From NCBI GenBank assembly GCA_050116035.1, contig JASFPJ010000044.1:1-15235 (forward strand): a stretch of DNA of 15,235 bases. The letters are read 5' to 3'. This DNA is from SOIA01 sp050116035 (GTDB taxonomy: Bacteria > Acidobacteriota > Aminicenantia > Aminicenantales > Aminicenantaceae). A program made the translations under genes and the position numbers. The notes beneath the pieces were generated by a model, which made no database searches, was not told the DNA's origin, and saw only the letters and a list, made by a program, of their open reading frames with translations. Each line of letters starts with the position of its first letter. Position 1 is the stretch's first letter. Shown piece by piece: positions 6,123 to 13,237 of this stretch.

Positions 6123-8510
6123 ATGATTAAAAACTACTTAAAAATCGCTCTCAGGCATTTCAAAAGACAGAAGGGTTATTCTTTTATTAACATTGCGGGT
6201 CTTGCCATCGGCATGGCCTGTTGTATTCTCATACTCTTGTGGGTTTATGATGAGTTGAGCTTTGACAGGCATCACGAAAATGCCGACCGTATCCACCGGA
6301 TAACCTATGCTGAGGAGATTGGCGGCGCCTACGATCATTATGCTATTCCCCCTTTCGTGGCGGCCCCAACTTTTACTGCCGAACTGCCCGAGATTATAAC
6401 CTACTCAAGACTCTGGCAGAGATCTGGCCTTATAACTTATGAAAATAAGAAGTTTGATGAGACAGGGATCTTCTATGTGGATCCGGATTTTTTCAAGATT
6501 TTCACCCATGAGTTTATCGCAGGAAATCCGGATACAGCTCTAGATGCCCCCGGCTCGATCGTGCTGACCGAGGATACCGCAAAAAAGATTTTTATCCATG
6601 ATAATCCCCTGGGGGAAACCGTTAATCTTAACGTTGATGGCGACCTTAAAGTGACAGGGATTGTCAGAAATGTCCCCCGCAATTCCCATTTCAGATTTAA
6701 TTACCTTGTTTCTATGAATACAATCCAAGGAAGAAGAGCCGAATTCTTGGATGCGTGGTTTGTCATCCAGGGATGGTCATACATCATGCTCGACGAGAGA
6801 GCCGATGCCGAGGTAGTAGAAAAAAAATTGGCTCCCATTGTGGAGAAACATGCAGGAGAAGAGGCCCGCAAGTACGGGCAAAAAATGTTCTATTTCCTTC
6901 AGAAACTGACAGACATTCATTTAAAATCTCATCTCCAGGGGGAAATCGAAGGGAATGGAGACATCCGCTATGTCTACGTTTTCTCTATTGTTGCCGCATT
7001 TATTCTACTCATTGCCTGTATCAATTTCATGAACCTGTCCACGGCCCGTTCGGCCAACCGCGGAATGGAAGTCGGAATGAGGAAGGTTTTTGGTGCGCAC
7101 AAAAAAAGGCTGATTTCTCAGTTTATTACGGAATCAATGGGCATGTCGTTCTGTGCTTTGTTCCTGGCCATTGTCATAGTCGAACTATCTCTTCCGGCCT
7201 TTAATAACCTCACAGGAAAAGAAATCCATGAGACGTCTCTCCTTAATTGTGTTGTGGGAATCGGCTTGATCGGGCTTGCGGCCTTCACAGGTCTTGCTGC
7301 CGGTAGTTATCCGGCCTTTTACCTTTCTTCTTTCCAACCCATCGAAACTTTAAGAAAAAAAATGCGAAGTGGCACCCAGGGAAGGTTCCTGCGAAGCAGC
7401 TTGGTCATTCTGCAGTTTACAATCTCCGTCATCCTCATTATCAGCACAATTATCGTTATAATTCAGTTGCGCTTCATGAAGGATCAAAAACTGGGATTCA
7501 AAAAGGAACAGGTACTTGCTGTCAGGATTAAAGGGAGAGCTATCTCGCAACAGAGTGAAGCGTTTAAAAATGAATTAAGAAAGAATGCAAGTATTCTGGA
7601 AGCCTCCTATTCAAACGGTATCCCTGGAAAAACCCAGACTGTTCTCACCCTCTTTCAAGAAGGAATGCCAGAAAGTGTTACACATACTTTTGATTTTATT
7701 TTTGCCGATTATGACTTCGTGAAAACCTATGAAATAGAAATCGCCAAAGGACGGGATTTCTCACGAGAATTCGGAGCGGATAAGGATGGCGCTTTCCTGA
7801 TCAATGAAACTGCAGCGGCAAAACTGGGGTGGAGAGAAGAAAGTATCGGAAAGAGAATCGGCTATTCCGATGAGGTCATGCGGCCCATAGTTGGGGTTGT
7901 AAAGGATTTTCATTACAGGTCGCTGAAAGAAGTGATAGGTCCTCTGGCTATCTTTCTTGCGCCCGAAGATCATCCTTTCCTGTCAGTCAAGATGAATACG
8001 GGAGATATTTCTGCAGCCCTGTCCTTTATAGAAAAGACTTGGAGGTCGTTTGAGAAGGACAGGAGTTTTGAATATTTCTTTGTGGATGAGAATTTCGACG
8101 CATTGTATCATTCGGAGGAACAGTTGAGCCAGATAATCACATTTTTTGCATGCATGGCGATATTTGTGGCCAGCCTTGGTCTTTTCGGCCTAGCCTCCTA
8201 TACTGCAGAACAGAGCACAAAAGAAATCGGAATAAGAAAAGTGCTGGGGGCTTCGGTTGGGTCAATTGTTGTCACACTCTCGAGGAATTTCCTAAAATGG
8301 GTATTGGTTGCCAATGGCATCGCTTGGCCGGTGGCTTATTTTGTTATGAAGAATTATTGGCTTTCCAATTTTCCGTTCCGTATCCCTATTAGCATCTTCA
8401 CATTTATTGCGGCAGGTGTGATGTCAATCGTTATTGCCCTGCTGACCGTGAGCTCCCAATCCATCAAAGCGGCGCTCACTAATCCGGCCAAAACGCTCAA
8501 GTATGAATAG
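6123..8510 (+). CDS. FtsX/MacB-type ABC transporter permease, eight transmembrane segments
   Basis: The product is 795 aa and has the duplicated architecture MacB_PCD-FtsX-MacB_PCD-FtsX. TM1 is at about 22-43, followed by a large periplasmic domain (44-280), TM2-4 (283-305, 335-357, 375-400), TM5 (425-448), a second periplasmic domain (449-665), and TM6-8 (668-692, 722-745, 757-778). Coupling-helix motifs EVGMRKVFGA (316-325) and EIGIRKVLGA (701-710) would contact an ATPase, and the C-terminus NPAKTLKYE is typical. Relatives act as mechanotransmission-type or efflux permeases that move no substrate through the membrane themselves. The cargo is unknown. No ATPase gene is adjacent. The ribosome-binding site is modest (AAGAG, 6114-6118). 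The gene stands alone downstream of a sigma-54 promoter and is therefore probably induced by a specific signal. Confidence 0.92.
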   Translation: MIKNYLKIALRHFKRQKGYSFINIAGLAIGMACCILILLWVYDELSFDRHHENADRIHRITYAEEIGGAYDHYAIPPFVAAPTFTAELPEIITYSRLWQRSGLITYENKKFDETGIFYVDPDFFKIFTHEFIAGNPDTALDAPGSIVLTEDTAKKIFIHDNPLGETVNLNVDGDLKVTGIVRNVPRNSHFRFNYLVSMNTIQGRRAEFLDAWFVIQGWSYIMLDERADAEVVEKKLAPIVEKHAGEEARKYGQKMFYFLQKLTDIHLKSHLQGEIEGNGDIRYVYVFSIVAAFILLIACINFMNLSTARSANRGMEVGMRKVFGAHKKRLISQFITESMGMSFCALFLAIVIVELSLPAFNNLTGKEIHETSLLNCVVGIGLIGLAAFTGLAAGSYPAFYLSSFQPIETLRKKMRSGTQGRFLRSSLVILQFTISVILIISTIIVIIQLRFMKDQKLGFKKEQVLAVRIKGRAISQQSEAFKNELRKNASILEASYSNGIPGKTQTVLTLFQEGMPESVTHTFDFIFADYDFVKTYEIEIAKGRDFSREFGADKDGAFLINETAAAKLGWREESIGKRIGYSDEVMRPIVGVVKDFHYRSLKEVIGPLAIFLAPEDHPFLSVKMNTGDISAALSFIEKTWRSFEKDRSFEYFFVDENFDALYHSEEQLSQIITFFACMAIFVASLGLFGLASYTAEQSTKEIGIRKVLGASVGSIVVTLSRNFLKWVLVANGIAWPVAYFVMKNYWLSNFPFRIPISIFTFIAAGVMSIVIALLTVSSQSIKAALTNPAKTLKYE

Positions 8511-8524
8511 AGCCAACTTTGGCT
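8511..8524 (+). terminator. Possible weak terminator hairpin after the plus-strand permease
   Basis: AGCCAA and TTGGCT (8511-8524) are perfect reverse complements directly after the stop codon, effectively a five-base stem with a four-base loop. What follows is GTTTAATAAAC rather than a clean T-run, so termination strength is doubtful. The remaining bases up to 8612 between the two convergent permease genes show nothing else clear. Confidence 0.3.
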
Positions 8525-8612
8525 GTTTAATAAACGAGTTATTCCTAACTATCATATCAAAAAACACACTCGGATTATAAGACATTTACGAAAATATGGA
8601 GATTGATTCTTT

Positions 8613-11231
8613 TTATTCGTATTTCAGGATTTCAACGGGATTAATCCGGACGATCCGGACGATTTGTGTCCCTGCTGTCAAGAGCATGGATGCCAGGACC
8701 AGCACGCCTGTCAGGAGGAAAGTCCAGGGCAGGATTGGAACATGATAAGCGAAATTCTCCATCCACCGGATGACGAGATAGATAGACAGAGGTAAGCCAA
8801 TCGCAACCGCGAAGAGAGATAGCAAGGCAAATTCCTTTGACAGCATCAGGAGTAGCCGCTTCGTTTCCGCTCCCAAAACCTTTCGGATTCCGATTTCTTT
8901 GGTCTTACGCTCCGCCGTGAATACCGCCAGACCAAAAAGCCCAAGGCAAGCAATCAGGACAGCCAGAGTCGAAAAAACCAACAACAACACACTCTGCCCT
9001 TGCTCGGCCCTGTAAACATCAAAAAGCCGTTCATCCAGAGGGTGAATCGTGAGAACCCGATTAGGGTCGAATTCATCGACTGTCTTCCGGATGAAAGCCA
9101 TGACACCGCTCATATCCTCTCCACGAACCCTGGCATAGAGTGCCATAAAATTGCTGTCGGTATGGGACAGAATGAGCGGTTTGATCGTTTGCGTAATAGG
9201 TTGAAAGTGAAAATCCTTGACGACGCCGATGATGAACAAATCCTTGTTCTCCTCTTCAATATTGATCCGCTCCAGGAGTGGATTTTGAAGACCGAGTCGA
9301 CGAATAAATGTTTCGTTGACAATAGCTGATCGGCTCTCATTCAGTTTCTCTGAAAAATTTCTCCCGGCTATCAGCGGAATATGAAAAACATCTAAAAAAG
9401 CATGACCACATCGGATATGATGCGCAGCGAAAACCGCTGAGCTTCCAGATTCATCCGTATAACTGATTATTTCCCCAGAGTCCTCTATGGAACTATCTCT
9501 ATTCGTCAGGGATATGACATTACTGGCCATCGTAACTCCCAAGATTTTCGGATTTTGCAAGAGCCTGTTCTTTACAGCCAGACTATTTTCAGGTACCCAT
9601 GCCTCGATGACATTGCGTATTTCAAACCCTGTGTCCATGGTTCTGATGTAATGAACCTGTTGAAAGATGAAAAGCATGATGTTAATCAAGACCACGGAAA
9701 TAGTGAACTGAATCACAACCAGAACATTGCGCAACCGCGAAGGCCTGAATCCCGTGGTTCCTGCCGCATGTACAGCTCCTTTGAGGACGCGTGCCGGTTG
9801 GAAAGATGAGAGGAACAGGGCCGGGTATAGACCTGCAGCGATACCGACAAGAAGGACGATTCCCAGAGTTTCCAGCCAGAGTGGTCCCTGAAAATAAAGG
9901 GCCAGACTGAGGTCTTTTTCTAACAGGCGGTTGAAAATGGGGAGAACGAACTGAATGAGAGTGAGAGCCAGGAAGAATGAAACTGTGGTGAGAATGACGG
10001 CTTCACCGATGAACTGTTTGATGAGTTGAGACCGTTGAGCGCCGATCGTCTTCCGGATCCCGATCTCGCGCATACGAATCGAAGATCGAGCTGTGGATAG
10101 GTTAACATAGTTAATCCCAGCAATGATAAGGATAATGACGCCTAGAGAGAGATAGAGGTAAAGTGATCGTATTGCGCGGTTATCCCTGTTATCCGGTCGT
10201 AAATGGATATCTGTGATGGGCTGAAGAGCGCAACCAAAATCTGCTGCTGAATTTAACCCAGGACTATGGGTTTTCACGAGTTCGGAAAGCTTTTGTTCAC
10301 AGTTCCCGACTGATGCGTTTTCATTAAGTTTGACATAGGTTCTTATCAGCGAGAAAGAAACATTTTCCATCAGCTCCTTGAATCTGGGAAGCGCGTTTAT
10401 GGTCTGAAAAGAAATAAGCAGATCAAAATTGAAATGAGTGTTCCGGGGTAAATCAGCTAGGACGCCAGTGACAGTCAGTTCACAGGGTTCGCCGCGGATG
10501 ATGAACGACAGCGTCTTCCCCATGGGGTCTTCGGTTCCCAAAAATCTCTCGGCAGCCGACTCAGTCAAGACGACCGCAAAAGGTTCAGAAAGCGGACAAT
10601 CGATTTTTCGGTGAAAAGGAAAGCGAAAAACCTCTAGAAATTTCTCGTCCGCGAATGTTCCCCAAGATCTGAATTTCTGCTGTTTGACTTTGACAACGGG
10701 ACCGAAAGCATGACAGAACTGTAAGGTTTGTTCGACTTCAGGGATTTCGGTTTCGATAAGTGGTGCGATTGGCCGGGAAAGCTGGACTTGACCGCTTCCC
10801 GAGAAATCCTGCAAACGGACTCGATAGATACGCTGATGATCTGAGTGAAAGGCATCATATGTGACCTCATACCTCATATAGAGGAAGATTAAGAGAAAGC
10901 AAACAAGACCTAAAGTGAGAGTGAAAATATTAAGAAAGGAGAAGACCTTATTTTTCCGGAGGCTCCGGATCATGATCTTGAGGGATAATATGAACATGGG
11001 TAAGTCCAAGGTAAAAAAGCCAATAATGCGGTGAGGAAGAGATTTGAAGAGCTGCCCCCAGTACCAGAGTCTAGCCCTCCGTTCACCGCAACCTTCAGAG
11101 ATGGATTTAAAAATTTCTTCCAAATCGCCCAGCGTTGTGAATATTTCTTTATCGGGGAAAAGTCGACGGAATATCCATTCTGCCAGGCGAGGCGGGCGGG
11201 GAGGATGCGAGAAGGAACTGTCGGGAGTCAC
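8613..11231 (-). CDS. FtsX/MacB-type ABC permease with N-terminal PadR-associated prefix domain
   Basis: The product is 872 aa. The start is GTG at 11231, preceded by AAGGAGG about seven bases upstream. It overlaps the TGA of the PadR gene as GTGA, which indicates translational coupling. Residues 14-72 form a small cytoplasmic prefix (PPRLAEWIFRRLFPD, LGDLEEIF, ARLWYWGQL), which I recognise as the 'permease prefix domain 2' type seen in PadR-linked permeases. The usual duplicated permease follows: TM1 (97-119), periplasmic domain (120-340), TM2-4 (357-378, 408-432, 453-475), TM5 (501-523), second periplasmic domain (530-735), TM6-8 (747-769, 800-822, 835-857). Coupling motifs are EIGIRKTIGA (389-398) and EIGIRKVLGA (779-788). 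It is a paralogue of the permease at 6123-8510, which lacks the prefix. The substrate is unknown and no ATPase gene is visible. Confidence 0.92.
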   Translation of the reverse strand: MTPDSSFSHPPRPPRLAEWIFRRLFPDKEIFTTLGDLEEIFKSISEGCGERRARLWYWGQLFKSLPHRIIGFFTLDLPMFILSLKIMIRSLRKNKVFSFLNIFTLTLGLVCFLLIFLYMRYEVTYDAFHSDHQRIYRVRLQDFSGSGQVQLSRPIAPLIETEIPEVEQTLQFCHAFGPVVKVKQQKFRSWGTFADEKFLEVFRFPFHRKIDCPLSEPFAVVLTESAAERFLGTEDPMGKTLSFIIRGEPCELTVTGVLADLPRNTHFNFDLLISFQTINALPRFKELMENVSFSLIRTYVKLNENASVGNCEQKLSELVKTHSPGLNSAADFGCALQPITDIHLRPDNRDNRAIRSLYLYLSLGVIILIIAGINYVNLSTARSSIRMREIGIRKTIGAQRSQLIKQFIGEAVILTTVSFFLALTLIQFVLPIFNRLLEKDLSLALYFQGPLWLETLGIVLLVGIAAGLYPALFLSSFQPARVLKGAVHAAGTTGFRPSRLRNVLVVIQFTISVVLINIMLFIFQQVHYIRTMDTGFEIRNVIEAWVPENSLAVKNRLLQNPKILGVTMASNVISLTNRDSSIEDSGEIISYTDESGSSAVFAAHHIRCGHAFLDVFHIPLIAGRNFSEKLNESRSAIVNETFIRRLGLQNPLLERINIEEENKDLFIIGVVKDFHFQPITQTIKPLILSHTDSNFMALYARVRGEDMSGVMAFIRKTVDEFDPNRVLTIHPLDERLFDVYRAEQGQSVLLLVFSTLAVLIACLGLFGLAVFTAERKTKEIGIRKVLGAETKRLLLMLSKEFALLSLFAVAIGLPLSIYLVIRWMENFAYHVPILPWTFLLTGVLVLASMLLTAGTQIVRIVRINPVEILKYE

Positions 11232-11557
11232 GCCAAATCCTCCTTCGAGAGAGGAGAGACATTCCGCCAGATGGAAGTCTGGAGTCTCCTTACTTCATTG
11301 AGGGCATCCACTGCGGCAGGCAGAAGACGGTAAAGCCTTTTTCTCCTCCCTCCCCTTTCGGGCTTCGGCTCTGAAAGCCAGGACTGCACGTAGCCCTTCC
11401 GAGACATCCTGTCTAGAGTCACGAACAGTGCACCCAATGCCCAGGTCTCCCCTGTCATCTTTTTCAACTCCTCCCTGATGGCAACAACATAGGCCTCATT
11501 CCGGAGTTTCAGGATGGAGAGAAGAATCAATTCTTCAGATCGAGAAATGAATTTCAT
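11228..11557 (-). CDS. PadR family winged-helix transcriptional regulator
   Basis: The product is 109 aa, a normal length for the short PadR subclass. The start at 11557 has GGGAG eight bases upstream. The winged helix spans about 8-80. EAYVVAIREELKKMTGE (21-37) and LGALFVTLDRMSRKGYVQS (41-59) correspond to the recognition-helix region, and the wing carries PERGGRRKRLYRL (66-78), a family hallmark. The C-terminal helix (80-98) would dimerise. PadR proteins are usually repressors that release DNA on binding a small molecule or phenolic/drug-like ligand; the ligand here is unknown. The gene is translationally coupled to the permease downstream, so it most likely controls that permease and itself through the dyad at 11596-11614. 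Confidence 0.93.
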   Translation of the reverse strand: MKFISRSEELILLSILKLRNEAYVVAIREELKKMTGETWALGALFVTLDRMSRKGYVQSWLSEPKPERGGRRKRLYRLLPAAVDALNEVRRLQTSIWRNVSPLSKEDLA

Positions 11558-11595
11558 GACATCATCTCCCTATTATATGACTTGTTCATCATCTA

Positions 11596-11614
11596 TTTTA
11601 CCTACATTGTAAAA
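11596..11614. promoter_or_regulatory. Perfect dyad over the PadR promoter, candidate PadR operator
   Basis: TTTTAC (11596-11601) and GTAAAA (11609-11614) are perfect inverted repeats with a 7-base spacer. The dyad covers the -10 box of the PadR promoter, so a bound dimer would block polymerase. A further GTAAAA-type half site lies upstream on the minus strand (complement of TTTTAC at 11644-11649). Assignment to PadR is inferred from position. Confidence 0.55.
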
Positions 11615-11635
11615 CTAATAATGACAAACTGTCAA
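11606..11635 (-). promoter_or_regulatory. Sigma-70-type promoter for the padR-permease operon
   Basis: On the minus strand a perfect TTGACA (complement of 11630-11635) is followed after 18 bases by TACAAT (complement of 11606-11611). Transcription would start near 11599 and leave a leader of about 42 bases, which includes the Shine-Dalgarno of the PadR gene. Confidence 0.7.
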
Positions 11636-11840
11636 GCGATTTGTTTTACAAAAGAGGAAATATGAATGGCAGAACAAAGTATTTTCATTTACGATCGGTT
11701 ATTTCATGTGGAGAAAAAGCTCTTCACTCTTTGCAAAAGGCTGGGATTAGAATGGTCGGAAAAGAGAGTGACAATTGGGAAGGATAATGGATAAAAAAAA
11801 TGATGGAGAGATTTTTGGAGGGATTATCTTAAATGGGGTG

Positions 11841-11862
11841 AGCCTGGCGCCTGGCTTGCCAG
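11841..11862 (-). repeat. GC-rich inverted repeats downstream of rho
   Basis: Two overlapping foldbacks are present. CTGGC-TT-GCCAG lies at 11851-11862, and AGCCTGGC/GCCTGGCT lies at 11841-11856 with one T-T mismatch. They are 12-34 bases past the rho stop codon. No T-run follows on the minus strand, so this is at best a transcript-end stabiliser or an imperfect terminator. Confidence 0.4.
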
Positions 11863-11874
11863 AAAATCCATTTT

Positions 11875-13155
11875 TTACATACCCTTGTCCATTGAATCCA
11901 GGAATTCTTTGTTCGTCTTAGTCTTGGAGATTTTCTCTTGCAGCAGCTCCATGGCCTCCACTTCACTCAGTTGCGTCAGGACTTTTCTCAGTATCCAGAT
12001 TCTATTGAGTTCTTTGTCTTTGATGAGGAGTTCTTCTTTTCTCGTTCCAGAAGTGGAAATATCTATGGCCGGGAACAGCCTTTTGTTCACGAGCCGTCTA
12101 TCGAGGTTTATCTCCAAGTTTCCAGTGCCTTTAAACTCTTCAAATATGACTTCATCCATCCGGCTTCCCGTATCAACCAATGCCGTGGCAACAATCGTCA
12201 GACTTCCTCCTTCTTCGACTTTTCTTGCAGAACCGAAGAATTTCTTTGGTTTGTTCAAGGCATTCGCATCTATACCACCAGAGAGGACCTTTCCCGAAGG
12301 AGGGATGATCGCATTATGAGCTCGTGCTAAACGCGTGATGCTGTCAAGAAGAATGGCCACATCTTTTTTCATCTCCACAAGCCTTTTGGCTTTTTCGAGC
12401 ACGATATTCGCCACCTGCGCATTCCTGGCAGGAGGTTCATCGAAAGTCGAAGCCACAACTTCTCCGTTAATGCTTCTCTTGAAATCTGTCACCTCTTCAG
12501 GCCTCTCAGCTACGAGGAGAACGATCAAAAAGAGCTCGGGATGATTTTTCTCGACGGATTTTGCAATTGTCTTCAAGAGCGTCGTCTTCCCTGCGCGAGG
12601 CGGTGATACGATGAGCCCCCTCTGACCTTTTCCTATCGGAGTCAAAAGATCCATCACTCGTGCGTTCAGGTTTTTCTTGTTGCTGTCCTCTAGCTTTATT
12701 TTCTCAAAAGGATACAGAGGAGTGAGACTGTCAAAGTGAACATTTCTTCTTTCCGAAAAAATGATTTCAGGATGAGCAAAGTTAATAGCTTCAATCTTAA
12801 TCAGCGCAAAGTACTTTTCTCCATCTTTAGGAGGGCGAACAATTCCTGAAATAGTATCTCCAGTTCTGAGCTGGAATTTCCGGATCTGAGAAGGGGATAC
12901 GTAGATATCGTCATGACTGGGTAGATAGCTGAATTCAGGTGCTCTTAGAAATCCAAAGCCGTCATCAAGAGTTTCCAGAACTCCTTCAGAAAACAGCAAT
13001 CCATTCTTTTTAGCCTGGGCCTCTAAGATTTTGAATGTGAGATTGTGCTTGTTCGAATCTTCTTTTTCATCGTCAGAGATACCGACTTCGTCAGCAATCT
13101 TAGACAATTCTGAGATATTTTTTTCTTCAAGATCAGCTAAATTGTACTCTTTCAT
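11875..13155 (-). CDS. rho: Transcription termination factor Rho
   Basis: The product is 426 aa, close to the 419 of E. coli, without long insertions. It is the hexameric RNA helicase that ends transcription on unstructured C-rich RNA. The N-terminal helical domain (1-50) is followed by the primary RNA-binding cold-shock-like domain, with DGFGFLRAPEFSYLPSHDDIYVS (65-87) split by the RNP-type motif. The ATPase has Walker A PPRAGKTT (185-192), Walker B VAILLDS (266-272, Asp271), the secondary-site Q-loop and R-loop region including SGKVLSGGIDA (287-297), and DEVIFEEFKGTGN (334-346). Family residues look intact, so it should be active. The start at 13155 has AGAGG seven bases upstream. It follows lon after an 82-base gap, which could carry its own promoter. 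Confidence 0.97.
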   Translation of the reverse strand: MKEYNLADLEEKNISELSKIADEVGISDDEKEDSNKHNLTFKILEAQAKKNGLLFSEGVLETLDDGFGFLRAPEFSYLPSHDDIYVSPSQIRKFQLRTGDTISGIVRPPKDGEKYFALIKIEAINFAHPEIIFSERRNVHFDSLTPLYPFEKIKLEDSNKKNLNARVMDLLTPIGKGQRGLIVSPPRAGKTTLLKTIAKSVEKNHPELFLIVLLVAERPEEVTDFKRSINGEVVASTFDEPPARNAQVANIVLEKAKRLVEMKKDVAILLDSITRLARAHNAIIPPSGKVLSGGIDANALNKPKKFFGSARKVEEGGSLTIVATALVDTGSRMDEVIFEEFKGTGNLEINLDRRLVNKRLFPAIDISTSGTRKEELLIKDKELNRIWILRKVLTQLSEVEAMELLQEKISKTKTNKEFLDSMDKGM

Positions 13156-13171
13156 TTGTTTACCTCTTTTT

Positions 13172-13200
13172 AGATTATTTTAGATGATTTAAACGATCAA
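13172..13200 (-). promoter_or_regulatory. Possible weak sigma-70 promoter upstream of rho
   Basis: On the minus strand TTGATC (complement of 13195-13200) is followed after 17 bases by TAATCT (complement of 13172-13177). The predicted start would fall on the rho Shine-Dalgarno, which argues against it. The -10 region overlaps two copies of TTTTAGAT at a 10-base period (13168-13175, 13178-13185). Confidence 0.2.
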
Positions 13201-13237
13201 AAGGAAAATTGCTTAATTTATATTATCAGTGATTAAC

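Larger units (their letters stand above)
11558..11874. other. Intergenic region between padR and the 3' end of rho
   Basis: The left part of these 317 bases holds the padR promoter and dyad. The middle contains a 41-codon plus-strand frame (11662-11787) with GAGG four bases before its ATG, and a second short frame that starts at its stop codon as TAATG (11787). Neither resembles a known protein, and they are not called as genes. The right end contains GC-rich inverted repeats (11841-11862) behind rho. Confidence 0.6.

Noticed and set aside
11662..11787. Small protein gene between padR and rho
   Set aside because: Spacing of the ribosome-binding site is short, there is no recognisable domain, and the composition resembles the non-coding surroundings; kept only as a low-interest finding.
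11841..11862. Intrinsic terminator for rho
   Set aside because: Stable foldbacks exist, but no T-run follows them on the minus strand.
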